Below, in pieces: positions 22,180-34,343 of a DNA stretch of 64,000 nucleotides. Both the position numbers and the translations under genes were made by a program. The stretch covers positions 6,765,382 through 6,829,381 of the forward strand of contig CM029654.1 in assembly GCA_017311315.1 (NCBI GenBank), given 5' to 3'. The DNA comes from Dendrocalamus latiflorus. Its lineage: Eukaryota; Streptophyta; Magnoliopsida; Poales; Poaceae. The notes under the pieces are model-generated. The model worked only from the letters and a program-made list of their open reading frames with translations, did no database searches and was not told where the DNA came from. How positions within the stretch are numbered: position 1 is the stretch's first letter; every line of letters starts with the position of its first letter.

Positions 22180-25100
22180 TTAGTGTTTTATCTACAAGCT
22201 TCCAAACCTCCATTTGGTTCCTTAACGGTTTGGATTGTGAGCTATGTATATCCAAGTAGCACAAATTCATAGTCCTATTTTATGGCTCTTAGAGCCCTTA
22301 CAGCCCATATTTTCTCAGAAGAAAGTGTTTCAAGTTGGAACAGTTATTTGTATATAAAAAATGTTGCATCAGTTATTCTTAGGACATTCAAACTACAGTA
22401 TGTTTACGTTGTAGATGTGTTTCCTATATATCAGTTTGGTTATCTATCGGTAATTGATGCGAGGTCAAAAGCTTAACTAGCTTGTATCTTGTATTATCAC
22501 TGTTGTTTTTTTTCTTTTTTTGGTGATCAATAGGAGTTTATTATTCATAGGCAGAGGTTTACAAACAACTGGTAAGCATGATAATTACATAGGCTTGGTT
22601 TGCTCATCTGCACATAAATGAACAGCAAAATCGTATTGTGTTAGTTGCTTTTCAGTTTCATAACAAAAGTGTCAGTTCATTTTGAGGTAGTTTTCTAACC
22701 GTTTCAATGGGTGGGTTCGAATATGCTTATTTGTGGCTTATGTTTGTACTATCTACAGTAACTTACTTTTGAACGGTACATTTTTTCAAGACAGGATCAA
22801 TAGGAAGATCGTAGTAAAAAATGTATTGAGTTCAGCTGTACCAGCCAAAATCACATACGACTATTTTTTCTGTGCGTACTAGCTCTTACGAATAGACAAA
22901 ATTGAAATATTTAAGCCCCAAGCCCAAAAAAATCCACCCATTAATGACACATGTTTGGAGGACATTGTCAATCACCGTGGGATGTATGCAGTCAAATTAC
23001 TCAAATTTGGACCATTGACATCCTTGTCATAATCCAGGTTAGCTGTATGAAGATAATACAGGAAGATCTGTCTCCAAAGTAAAAAAAAGAACTAATATAA
23101 TGTTAAATTTATTATATTTTACAAATATATTAAAATCGAAACTAATGGTAAAAATTGTTTTCTTACTCTAGCAATGTCTAAAATGACACTTTTTTGTTTG
23201 ACCCGGGGCGGGGGCGGCATCTCGTTACACTTGGTATTGTTGCAATGGCCAAGCTGCGTTGCGATCTTTTCTGGCTTACTGGGGAGATAGTCTGGGAGAG
23301 AATCAGAGAATAGTTGTGCGTACAGGCATGTACAGGACATCAAGGGTGTATATGAACAGTAGCACGTGGGATCTTTCCCTTCCCTGAAACTTGGTACAAC
23401 AATTAAATTTGTATGTCGTACCCTCTCGACAAGCCTTGCTTTGATTACTTACATCCATTACGGAATCTCTTCTTTCTTTAACTACTTCACTATGAATAGC
23501 TTCGAAAGAAAATAGAAAATAGTTAACTCTGCTCACATGAAACAACTCAATTCACATAGGAACTTGAAAAATCCACACATTGCAAATAGGACCTCAGCAT
23601 AAAGAATTGTTGTAAGCGCGGCGGGGGGGGGGGGGGGGGGGGGCGAGAATGAATCAATGACGAAACATGGATAACATACAACAAGATTGACAAACTACAG
23701 GCTTTATATTTCACAATGTACAGAATTATCCGTTACATAATAAAAGATGATGATATGGGTTAAAGGCTCTCAGAAACAAGGAAAATATGCTTGAATTTTT
23801 TTTTAAAAAAATTGATCTTAATGTGGTCGACCCTAACTACAACTTACATTAATGCTATTTGCAAAGTACATAAACTCAAAAGATAAAGAGATGCATATAC
23901 CCTAGAAACACCTAACATGTTTTCTTGCGGTTAGAGACACACAGGCGTGCTCCAAGTGAAATATCAGGCTACACCGCGCAATCCTCATGGGGTCAAACAA
24001 TCTAGATTTAGACTTTAATTTGACGTTTCATGAGTTTCAACTGGAAAGTGGAAACCCAGCCATATATACAATCACGCGTAATCTAACGTCTCTACTTCTT
24101 TTGCCTTCTGCCGCTTGGATCACGGACGCAGTCACGACCCACGAAGACCGCCAGCATAGTGCGAGCCACGCGTAGTTACGCCTTTTCTGTACTAACTGGT
24201 TGCAAGCTAGCCATACGTACGTATGTCGTATGTATGTGCGTGTGTGAACAAGCGAGTGAAATATGCCAGGCATGTGCTTGCACCGTGTGCTGTAAGGTTG
24301 GAACACTTTTTGACTCCCGAGTCCTTTCGGTCACCTCCCGGCTTTTACCGCGAGCACAACATGTGATCCTCGATGCGCAACGTCGCGGTTGCGTGCTCGC
24401 GGGTCTATGCAGCAATGCCCAGTTGTTCAGTGCATGCAAGCAACACCTTTGCTGACTTGCTCAAGCACCGATCGATGGATCGGCACCGCAGAGGCTTCGT
24501 AATTTTAAATTTTTTAAAATTTAATTAAAGTCAAATAAATCATCTTCAGCTACAATGTAATTTTAACCAGCTATAATATAATTTAAGCTATGAATCATTA
24601 TTTTTCAGTCCAACCGAACGGGATCTAACCCGATTGAGATGCCTATCTCGCGAGATTCGCTCAAAGAGTGGGGAGGCTAAGACTGAAACGATCCAAATAA
24701 TTGACAGTTATCCATTCGAGGTCATTTTCGGGCACATATTCCTCCCCAAATGGAGCGCCAGCACAAGTTGAATGATCCATAATTCCATAGCATACATACT
24801 GCTGGTGCTGGTTGCACCGCTATCTATACCTGTTTGGCTAAACCGATTTAACAATCTTGTACGTTGATTCATTATGAAACAGCTGAACATCAGTACTTGT
24901 TCAAGTTGACACCTGAGAAACTTTTGTCACTCCGAAAGCAGTGAGGAGTCGATTTCTGCTACGTATTAAAGCATGCAGGCTGGACTCTGAAGCAAACAAC
25001 CGAACCGAGGCACGTAGTTCTCGGGAAGCCCTATACTTGGATGCGACAAAATGGAGAGCCGGCCCTTTTGTCAGTGGCAAAAGAGCGTGGGCCCGTGTTG

Positions 25101-25693
25101 TTTTTCTTGGGGTGGGGGGGGGGGGGGGGGGGCGAACCAAGTCCGGGGCCGGAGCTAGGAAAGCAGCAGCGATCGATCGGCACCGCAGAGGCTCCGTTTC
25201 TCTCTTTCCTTTGCAGTCGACAAGGCGTTGGGGCGCCCATGTTCTTGCCCAGCTGCTAGCTTGCATTGCACACAGAGGTAGCAGATGCCTCGACTCCCAA
25301 CTTCTGGAAAGCGAGCATAGGGAGGAAGCCTGAAAGGTGCTACTGGTAGCTGGCGCCTAAAGTCCTGAAGAGACACCACGACATCGGTTCCGTGGTCTGC
25401 TGGCCGCAGCAGCTAGCAGTAAGGCTCCAAAGGTATCCATGCACTACCTTTAGCTTAGCTTGGGCACTCAACGAGAGGGGGGGGGGGGGGGGGGGGGGCT
25501 GGTGCATGGCGGAAAGAAAATCGTATGGACAGGGCCTCACCTGAGGCCTCCCCATGAAAAACCCTTCAGTGCATGGCATGCCGGTTGATCCGATGCATGA
25601 CTCGGTAGACATGCATCGGATCCTATCCTGTCTGGTACGCTACCTGCTGGGTCCGCCCGACAGAGACAGAACCCCTGTAGTAGTCAAATATTA
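22180..25693. other. Intergenic stretch with MITE remnants and long G runs
   Basis: About 22700-22930 carries an inverted family C remnant (CTGTACCAGCCAAAATCACA). About 24505-24625 is a truncated family A copy. Runs of roughly 19-22 Gs occur near 23623, 25114 and 25477. A 19-bp phrase GATCGGCACCGCAGAGGCT occurs at 24478 and again at 25175. No gene recognised. Confidence 0.5.
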
Positions 25694-25924
25694 GGGGTGC
25701 TGTGTAGGGAGCACTCGGTGTTTTTTTAGATCTTCATTCAATACCTTAGATTCAGAGCACTTATACTTTTTTTTGAGGGGTGATATGAAAGATCTGTTGG
25801 ATGGAGATCCAATGGCTTAGATTCGATTTTTTGGAGAAAAAAATCCATTAGATAGAGATCTAACATCTCAAAATCTAAGTACTCTCAATCTAAAAAAACA
25901 CCCAAGTGCTTATTAGCACTTCCC
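25694..25924. mobile_element. MITE with AATATTA target duplication
   Basis: The 231-bp element is bounded by AATATTA at 25687-25693 and 25925-25931. Ends are imperfect inverted repeats, both reaching GGTGTTTTTTTAGAT about 25 bases in. If one mismatch is allowed, the duplication is 8 bp, which would fit hAT; Mutator-type remains possible. Confidence 0.75.
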
Positions 25925-26194
25925 AATATTAGCAGCAGAAGATTGCGTTATCGATCAATAAGACAAGGCAAAGATCCACATAGCCAAGCTGTGTACGTAC
26001 GTACGCTCGCACGTATTCCTTTAACGAGTTTTTGGAGACGTATTTACAGTAATAGAAACTGTGGTCTGGCAATGACAAAAATAATGTTTTTATCATCTAA
26101 CCATCATGCGACAAGACCTAAGGTACCGACGTATTAGAGGAATACATAGCCGCTGTGCGGCCAACGCCTGCCGCATGGTCACCGTGTGGCCGAG

Positions 26195-27109
26195 CAGGGG
26201 CGGAGCTCTCAATATAGCAAGGTATGGCGCTCGCCATACCTTAAATTCCCAGGAATTTTTACCCCCAAATCACTCTGTACCATGAGCACATCAAAGAAAA
26301 TGAAGTTTCGCTGGAAAAAACTCATCGTCGGATGCCGGAGGAAGAACAGAAGCGCAGCTTACACGAACCGTTATGTGGTCCTATGGGCCTTTGGCCTTTT
26401 TGTTGGCACATGCAGACTACGGCAGTACGGCCTGCTTCCTAGCTAGCTGGACTAGGAGCCAGAGCCATCCAGATGAGTATACAGTCGTCTACGAGACTCG
26501 ACGTTTCGACTTCACGGAATCGTCGTTTCGTGTCCCCGCCCTGCGGCGCCGGCGTCTCACGGTCTCAGCTGTCTGTCCGTCTGGCCGTCTCTCAGACTCT
26601 CACGGCGCCGCGGCCGCCCGTTCACCGCGAGGCGCAAGTGCCGAGCGCGAGTCCTGGAGTCGACGTCGTTGAGTCGGTGACGCGGCAGCCGGCAGCGTGT
26701 CCGTGAAGCGGTGAAGGCCTGAAACAAAACATCAGTCATCACTCATCAGGTATGGCCAAAGTTAATCATTTTTTATTAGTTATGTGATATTTGGATTATT
26801 AATTAATTAATTACTTAGTTTGTTTGATTAATTTATGATGAAGCGCAGTGGCCATAAATTATTTAAGGATCAAGGTCAAGGATGTATCCAAAAGGAAAAG
26901 ATAAGCGCAGTGGCCATAGATTAATTACTTAGTTTGTTTGATTAATTTACTTCACTTGTATCTTTTTATCTATCCTAAATATTTATACTTATATAGTAGG
27001 TGACGATCATGATATGTTATATGTGTATAAACCAATTTAGTCAAAAATCTTTGCTACCTATGTTATCGATTTCGCCATACCTTAAATTTTTTTCCGTCCT
27101 CCGCCACTG
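26195..27109. mobile_element. hAT transposon inserted in the Mutator-like terminal repeat
   Basis: The 915-bp element is flanked by an exact 8-bp duplication TGGCCGAG (26187-26194, 27110-27117). Ends are CAGGGGCGGAG and the complement of CAGTGGCGGAG. A subterminal phrase GCCATACCTTAAATT recurs as a direct repeat at both ends. The interior contains a GC-rich block (26460-26710) and a diverged duplication around GCGCAGTGGCCATA (26848, 26907). No transposase; non-autonomous. Confidence 0.9.
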
Positions 27110-28659
27110 TGGCCGAGGTTACTGTGCATAGCCATCATGTGGCAAAGCCCGATGCCGCAGCAATGGCCGTACGGCAGGTGATTAGCCTTTGCATTAATTA
27201 CTTTAATAGCATAATTACGAAATTTATTTATCTATAGTGCATGAAGAATTTTTAGATATAGTAAATGAGCTTAAAAACTTATGAAATTTTTCATGGAACT
27301 TCCCAATGAAGCGTACTATATTGTGTAATTTATTCGTAATTTTATCCATTCTGAATTTTACTTTAAAAATAATTTAAGTAAACTATTTGTAGGAATTTTT
27401 TAATGTAGGAAATTAGCACAAAAAGAAATTTTATTTGAAGGATCATTACACAGTGAACTTGATTGTGTAATTTTTGCAAAATTTTATATTATCTAAAATT
27501 GTACAGATATAGCAGTATGAAAAACACACAACACGGGATGCGATATGGCTCATTCATCTGAGCCATTACTGTCTCCTCATCGCATCTACATCTGCGAGTG
27601 TGGCCTTGTCTTTCATCAAGTATGTCCCGTGAGATCTGACAGCCAGTCTGAAGCATGCATGTCGGATCAGAGGAGATACGGAGACCATTCAATCTGTTGA
27701 GTGGCCAGCGGTGCACCTGTAGGCTTATTAGAGCAGCCTAGATCTGGTAAGCATCGATGTCCTCCTGCTAAGACATGCCAAAATGGGGGCTGCTAGAGAT
27801 GAAGTCCTGAATGAGGGACTCTTGAAATCTCGGTCGTGCGGATGAGCTCTGGCCTTCACTATATAATGTGCTAGCGAAGCTGGAGGAGATCTACCCTGTG
27901 TACACTCTAAACCCTGCGTATGCTCTAGACCCTGCATATGGTTCGAACGCTGAGCTCTGCCCTATATACACTCTAAACCCTGACGCTGTGTACTTCTCCC
28001 TGGAAGCAGCCGAGAAGCACGTATCCTCATCAGTGGACTGGCCGTCACCCCCACGTTGAATTGAAGGTTGCAAGATGGAACAATGTGAGTCAAAATAGAT
28101 ATTTTGGATGTAGACTATGAATCTCATACCTCTTGGATGTGTAGCGAAGATGACTGACAGAGAGCGGTAGTCTGTGTAGGGGGTGTGGAGGGTAAAAGTG
28201 ATGTATATCGATAATGGTCCTGCAGCGAGAGAATGCTATGATGTTAGCGGAATATAAGACATAACAAGAAAACAAACTTAGATTGTATGTAACTTACCTT
28301 CTCGTCAATCTGGCCCGTGGATGACTGACGGGTAGCACTATGATGCCGGTCGAACTTGCTAGGTAGCGATGACATGGTGAGTGAGCACAGTGCCCCCATT
28401 GGGTGCCCGATACGCACGGCGTGGTTCGTCGAATGGTCGCAGCTCAGATAGTTCATTATTTTCTTGGCTTGCGATACGATGTACTTGAAAGTTTTCTGCA
28501 AGCCCAGTAGTGTGTCTAGGCTACTGATGGCGGTTTTAGACATGCTTGTGATGCGCTGTGCCCACTCTAACTAAAGTAACATACGAAATAGGGTCTTTAA
28601 CGAGTAGTACAAATTTTATCAATGAAACGATAAGAGGTTGCAAGTGTCTTACGGTGTCA

Positions 28660-29570
28660 TGGTGCTACGAAGCGCTGTGTCAATCGAACGAGCGTTGTAG
28701 GCTATTGTTGTGCGTCACCTACTCTGGGCACTTCGGTGAAGGAACTGTGAGTCTGCCACACGACCGTGGTATGTACCAATCTAGGTATTCATCGTACGAA
28801 CACTGCTCCATTACGATATCCAAGTGCGTCCTGTCCATACATGCCATCGTCCACTCCTACTGCACTGCTTGCCAGCCCGTAGCATGGCGACTTGCCCTCA
28901 TCTGCCTACAATTTCTGGAATGATCGATGTTACAAAAGAAGACATACGAAGTGTAAATATTACTTGGATGAAGTTTGACTCACAGGGGTATGACTCGCTG
29001 TAGGAACATGCCATCTGGAGGGGGCATGATCTGGTACAAACTGAACTGTCGTATTACGCGCTGCGGTGCGTAAGCCTTCACCATGTGTGAGAACACCAGA
29101 TGATAAGTCGTTGCCCATAACTCAGTGTCCTGGATGCATTGCACGGACAGCCCGTGTGGTGCTACCCTCTGCACGAATTCTAAAGTCCATAAAGCCTAGA
29201 TGATGTCATTATTGTGCAACGACTCAAACTTATTCCACAATAAGTAGCACCTCGTCAGTCTGTCCTTAGCCTAGCTCAGACGAGCACTAGTCCATCGAAA
29301 ACCCATAGTGGGTCCATCTATCGCGTCAACGAACTTGGTGTATAGGTGCATTGGACTCAAAGGCCAGACGCCCGACAGGGAAGTGCTCCCAACTCTACAA
29401 CTACAGGAGCATGTAGTATATGGCCAGGTTGGAGGTAGCACTGGTGCCACCTCTCTTTCGGTGGTTTATCTCCTTGTTGTGCATGCCATGAGCATTGATT
29501 TTTGCAAAGCAACAAAATGGCCTTTGGCCCATTGACTTTGTTTGCATGCATGCTAAATGTACTAAAAACA
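28660..29570 (-). pseudogene. Plant mobile domain (PMD, MAIN-like) protein, broken
   Basis: Minus-strand pieces match the plant mobile domain found in transposon-borne and MAIN/MAIL-type host proteins. Near 29400 a frame reads LWELEHFPVGRLAF. At 28980-29174 there is SHMVKAYAPQRVIRQFSLYQ. Near 28750-28800 there is YDEYLDWYIPRSCGRLTV. These are in the order expected of the family, but separated by stops, a frame change and perhaps introns. The minus-strand frame at 28244-28543 may be the C-terminal remainder. The recognition rests on memory of the family pattern. Confidence 0.6.
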
Positions 29571-29850
29571 CACTAGGCCCACCTCCACTGCATGGGCTCA
29601 TGCAGCACCAACCTCCTCCACACAACCATCGTGCGGTAGAGGATTATTCACTGATAATCATGGGCAAGTGATGGCTAATCACCTGCCGCACTGCCACGGT
29701 GCGGCACCGGGCTCTGCCGCACGGTGGTCGTGTGGCAGCAACCTTGGTCGTACGGTGACCATGCGGCAGACCCTGGCCACATGGTGACTATATATTCCTC
29801 TAATGCGTTGGTACCTTAGGTCTCACCGCACGGTGACCTAAAAACGGCCA

Positions 29851-30640
29851 AATCCCACAAAAAAATTCTTCCTTTAACCCAACTTGTATCGGGCAGGGCA
29901 AAGTTATGCGTGAATGGGACAAAACGATGCACGCGCTGAGCTGCTCTCTTTCCTCCCGTGGACCTGTGCGGAGGAAGGCTCGGTGCCAACCACGCGGTGT
30001 GCAGCTCGACACTGCTGCAACACAGTGCGCCGGCCGGCTTTGTTTGCAAGATGCGCCAAGCTGTGCGAGTGTGAGGGCTGTATGAGGTATGATGATGCCG
30101 TATCGGATCTATCGCAGCCTGCTACCAAATTAGGGTTTCTGTACCTATACCCAAGTTAAAACATGGGCAAGAACAGTGTTTTGGCTCTGTGCATGTAGCA
30201 AGGCCGTTGATTCTTCTCTTGTAGGCACGAACGTCAAAGCAAAGCAAATGTTGTGGCTGTACATAGCAGGTGGTACACACTGTGCCGTTCGCTTCTGAAA
30301 GGTGGCGAGCACAGTGGCTCGTCGGGTTGTCTTTTAAGTGGTGATCATTTATGCTTATAAGTTCTATCTTATGGCTTATTTTATATTGTATTAGATGAAA
30401 ATGCATTGTACCTACCTATAGTTTAGCATAATTAAATTTTAAAAAAGTTATATCATGACGGACAATGCAAAGGAATAAGAGAAAAAACAAAAAACAAAAA
30501 TAATCAAAAAACCAAAACGCTAAAAACACAAAATTAAGAAGCTAGAAGCCGGTAGCTAGAACAGAAGCTCTCATGAGTGGTGCCTCATGAGATATGTTGC
30601 ATCACATACAAGCTTCTCTCTTGGCCGAATTGTAAACAAG
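29851..30640. other. Intergenic stretch with an inverted family A MITE remnant
   Basis: About 30340-30560 resembles the family A MITE in reverse (TAGCATAATTAAATTTTAAA then AAACCAAAACGCTAAAAAC). No gene recognised in 29851-30330. Confidence 0.4.
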
Positions 30641-32300
30641 GATCGAGTTGGAGTAGGACGAGTCAGAGTAGGTGAATAACTTTTGAAATCTTCACCTAAA
30701 TATCAATAACAACATAAAGCGGAAACATAAATTTTAAAACTCACTAAAGGCTTGAGCCAAAGAAGGCAAAATTCTAGAAATTCAAAGACTCATCGACCAT
30801 ACCTCTAGCTAGGGGACTGGTGAACAGCAAAATCAAAACCAAGAATCTATATAACTTTTGATCCGATGATTCAAAAGACTTAAAACTTGGCATGCATCTT
30901 CTCTAGGATGTCACGGACATATTCCAATCAATGATTGAGAGAATCATTGCCAAAGTTTTGATCTTTTTTCCATTTGAAGAAAAGTTGCACCAAAACGAGG
31001 CAAAAAGGGAAACCTCAATCTGCTCTTGCTCATAAGTCCTAGATAATCTAAGAGACCTTAAATGGGTTCTCACATATAATAGCAAGCTAAATTACAGTAT
31101 GACTTTAACCCAAAATACCCATAAGAGCAAAAGCCCAAAATCACATCTCTTAAGGAAAACTTAGCAAACTCAAGAACTTTCTCTAGATCATAACTAGATG
31201 GATATGATCTTATCTCCAGGAGATATATCCATCTCTTACACGTTCTTGGCACAAAAAAATCAAGAAGAGATAAATCCAAACGAGAAAGCCAAGCAAATCG
31301 AAAATATAAGAGGAGATACATAGTACAATTCACATGGACAAACTTTAGATATTCATTTCACCTGGAGAGAAAAGTACTATAGCTAATCCCTTCGGATAAA
31401 AGTGCTCTAAGCTTAAGACACATACACACAAGGCTCCAACACAAGGAAACCGTAACTCTATTCTTAGTGTCTCACATGACTCAACTCAATACAAAGCGTA
31501 TATAGTAGAGGCTCCTCACCTCCCACTTAACTCTAACAAGTAGCCACTTCTTAGTGGATTACGTTACTTACATATGGGAAAACCTGATAACCCACACACA
31601 AACGGGTTTAGAATTACACACTTGCATGTTTTCAAAGCACGACTTCCCAAAGGCTCTAATAGCCCAATAAGGCATTCTATCCATAAAAACGTGACCAAAA
31701 TCATTTAGGCCAGCGTCGAGTTTTGCAAACTGCCACTCTACTTAGTATTAAACACTTTTCATAATTTTCACTCACTAGCCTTCACGAACAATGCGATGCC
31801 CATGACTTGTCGCCAAAATTGTACGCCTGAGCCGAGGCCGTCACCACTTGAAAAGTTAGACAATTTTCATAATTGCCATCTACATGTCTTCACGAATGAT
31901 GTGATGCTCATGATTTGTCGTCAAGATCGTATGTCTACGCTGGGATTGTCATCAATTGAAATGCCCGAATCCCATGGCACACCAACATCACATCGTAGTC
32001 ACGATGACCAATGCTTGCCACCAAGATCATATGTTTGCTCCAAGAACCATCACCACTTAAAACACATAAGACCAATTGGCATACTACATGCACGCATTGC
32101 CTCCTAACGATTCACGTCTTTCTTCCATGCTCTTGGTTTGAGATGATGCTCCACTTGGACTTACACGACACTCCATAGCCACCTACTCAACAACTCGATA
32201 GAGGGCCGGTCTGAATACGGCTAGTAAGCCGGTCAGACCGCCATGCATGCCGTTCCAAACTGCTTTGACCATTGCTACAGAAAGCACATGTTACACAGCA
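30640..32300 (-). repeat. Non-coding dispersed repeat, family B copy 2
   Basis: Read on the minus strand it matches copies 1 and 4. The 30840-30985 block (AACTTTTGATCC, CTTCTCTAGGATGTC, CAATGATTGAGAGAATCATT, AAAGTTGCACC) is the reverse of 58050-58180. It ends near 32210-32270 in GGTCAGACCG-type phrases, as copy 1 begins. Confidence 0.65.
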
Positions 32301-32868
32301 AATTCTCACAAAAATCAAACTCAATTAACACATGCAAAGCATAAATAATATTACATACTATCACTCTCACAAAGCTTCCGCCACGTGGTTTTACAAGTAA
32401 CAACTGTTGCGTTACGGTTAGCTCCACGTTCTCGATAGCTCTGGGCCGGGTAAAGTTGACCAATCGAATGATGCCTTTAAAGTACGGAACGGCGTGATGT
32501 ACTGTGCTACTGTGCGTGCTAGCTCAGCTTGGTGCATGGCATGGTGTGGCGGGGTTGCCCTTTTTGGGTCCTTTGTGTTATTTTCTACCCAGATACTGGA
32601 AACTGCCCTAATTCTAAGGTGATTTTTTTTCAAAATACCTCTATTAGCTTACACTCGAAGTGTGATTGATGATCTAGGTTTTCGGAACATACTAATCGAT
32701 AGGTAGGACGGTAGGTTTTTCCAAGTGATATTCATTCATACGATGAACGGATGAAGAGTATTTATGTGGAATTGAATCTAGAAGTTTCCCTGCATGTCCA
32801 ACTGAACAGATTAGCATTGTACTGTAAATCTCAGGTCAGATCTCACGAACAGTATGTGATCCTAACAA
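32301..32868. other. Intergenic stretch, nothing recognised
   Basis: No gene or bounded repeat seen before the hAT target duplication at 32861-32868. Confidence 0.4.
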
Positions 32869-33801
32869 CAGGGGCGGAATTGGGCCCCCGGCAAGGTGGG
32901 CTCTAGCCCGGATTTTCAGCCCAGGATAGGGAATCAAAGGAAGCGCTTTCGGTGTGAGTTGTTAGTTCTCATGACATAATCATATCAGATTTTGATACCA
33001 GTCTAAAAGTAGGAAGCTATTTGTGTAGTATAGAAATGGTTGGAGACTAGAATTGTATCAAAGTTAGGATTGTTAGCTTGATATATGTTTCAATGTGTTC
33101 CAGATCTGGTGTGAAATCAGTCTGTTAGTGAATTAGAAGGATGTGTCATTCACATTTGTAGGAGTATATGCTGAAGTAGTTTTTGAAGTTATATGTTGAA
33201 GTAGTAGTTTACATGCAAGCTAATTTGCCGTCTGTAATTCTTGATTCATGTCAAGCTATGAAAGTACATAATAGCTTATTTCTTATTGCATGTTGGATGT
33301 TGTTGTTGGTTTCGTAATGGTTATTGATGTCTTACCTTAAATTATTTTCTGTAGGAGTTAGTAGTGAATACAAAATGAAGCAGACCAAGACTTCTGTATT
33401 TATAAATGTAAACAACTATCTTGTACTAGTGGTAAGTTAGCTTCTTATAATTGTAAAATTCTTGTTCTTGTATTTATTCATACACCTGTTTGATTTACTC
33501 TCATATGTTTGTTTGTAGGTTTTGGTTCATGTCCAACTATCAATGAAGAAATGGTGGGATAGGATATAAAGCAAATCTTTGTTATTTAGGTAATTAAATT
33601 GCATCTCCACTATGCTACATTGTTTATGTTGTACTATGTTTTCCTTATTATGTCTTATGTTTTAGCGTCGAACTCAAGTTTCGTATCAATGATGCATTTA
33701 TAATGCATTTTTGTTATGCCGTGGTGTGGGTATAAATTGGCGTTAGTTTTATGTAATTAGAGTTTAGCCCAGGGCGTAGCCAAATCCTGATTCCACCACT
33801 G
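32869..33801. mobile_element. hAT transposon, non-autonomous
   Basis: The 933-bp element is flanked by an exact 8-bp duplication CCTAACAA (32861-32868, 33802-33809). Ends are CAGGGGCGGAATTGGG and the complement of CAGTGGTGGAATCAGG. The AT-rich interior has no transposase frame. Termini resemble those of the element at 26195-27109, but the interiors differ. Confidence 0.9.
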
Positions 33802-33809
33802 CCTAACAA

Positions 33810-34335
33810 CAATGACTCCGGCTCTCCGCTCTGTAATGTACTTCTGGAACAATTTTCAGATCGACAAAGTCGATCTCATTGTAATGCCTTGGCCCCTTGA
33901 GCTGCTCTTGACAATTGAAGGACTGAACAAAGTTGCCTGCATGCGTAACACGTCCATACAAAGACAATCATGCATCCTCCTAAAAAATACAATCATACAG
34001 GCAGGAAATGGTACGTGTAATTCCCTACAGATACAAATATCCATACGTCCGGATCACACCGCTGAGGTGGTGATCCATTCCGTTTCTCAAAACCATACAC
34101 CCCATTGATGCATCGATCGATTCCCACAACCCAAACTAAACTCTTAGTAATCTTGTCCCATTCGGCTGTCGTACTGATGCGATTGGTGATTGAGTGAATC
34201 AGCGGTTTATGCTTATTTACTGGTGCTAGCAGCTCTGGGTTTCCAGTATGTGGCACATATGGCCTAGCTAAGCTAGGTTGCACTCCGCGCAGCATCAACG
34301 TAATCTGCATGCAATGATGGGGGTACGTGTGTTTT
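33810..34335. other. Intergenic stretch between two hAT elements
   Basis: No gene or repeat recognised. Frames on both strands (33812-34108, 33993-34310) overlap and resemble nothing known. Confidence 0.4.
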
Positions 34336-34343
34336 GTGGCGGC

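Larger units (their letters stand above)
26096..29850 (-). mobile_element. Mutator-like element with long inverted ends and a mobile-domain gene
   Basis: The left end (26096-26194 resuming at 27110-27192) and right end (about 29655-29850) are inverted copies. Shared phrases are GACCTAAGGTACC, TTAGAGGAATA, TGCCGCATGGTCACCGT and GGCAGGTGATTAGCC. A hAT element interrupts the left repeat. The interior has a broken plant-mobile-domain gene on the minus strand and no recognisable MuDR transposase. Long terminal repeats plus a mobile-domain cargo fit Mutator-like elements of grasses. The 9-bp target duplication could not be found, so exact ends and superfamily are inferred. Confidence 0.6.

Noticed and set aside
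24478..25193. Insertion bounded by a 19-bp direct repeat
   Set aside because: The repeat GATCGGCACCGCAGAGGCT is too long for a target duplication and the enclosed DNA has no element ends; it may be chance or an old local duplication.
28558..28923. 121-residue plus-strand frame
   Set aside because: It lies opposite the mobile-domain pseudogene, whose minus-strand pieces match a known family pattern; the plus frame does not.
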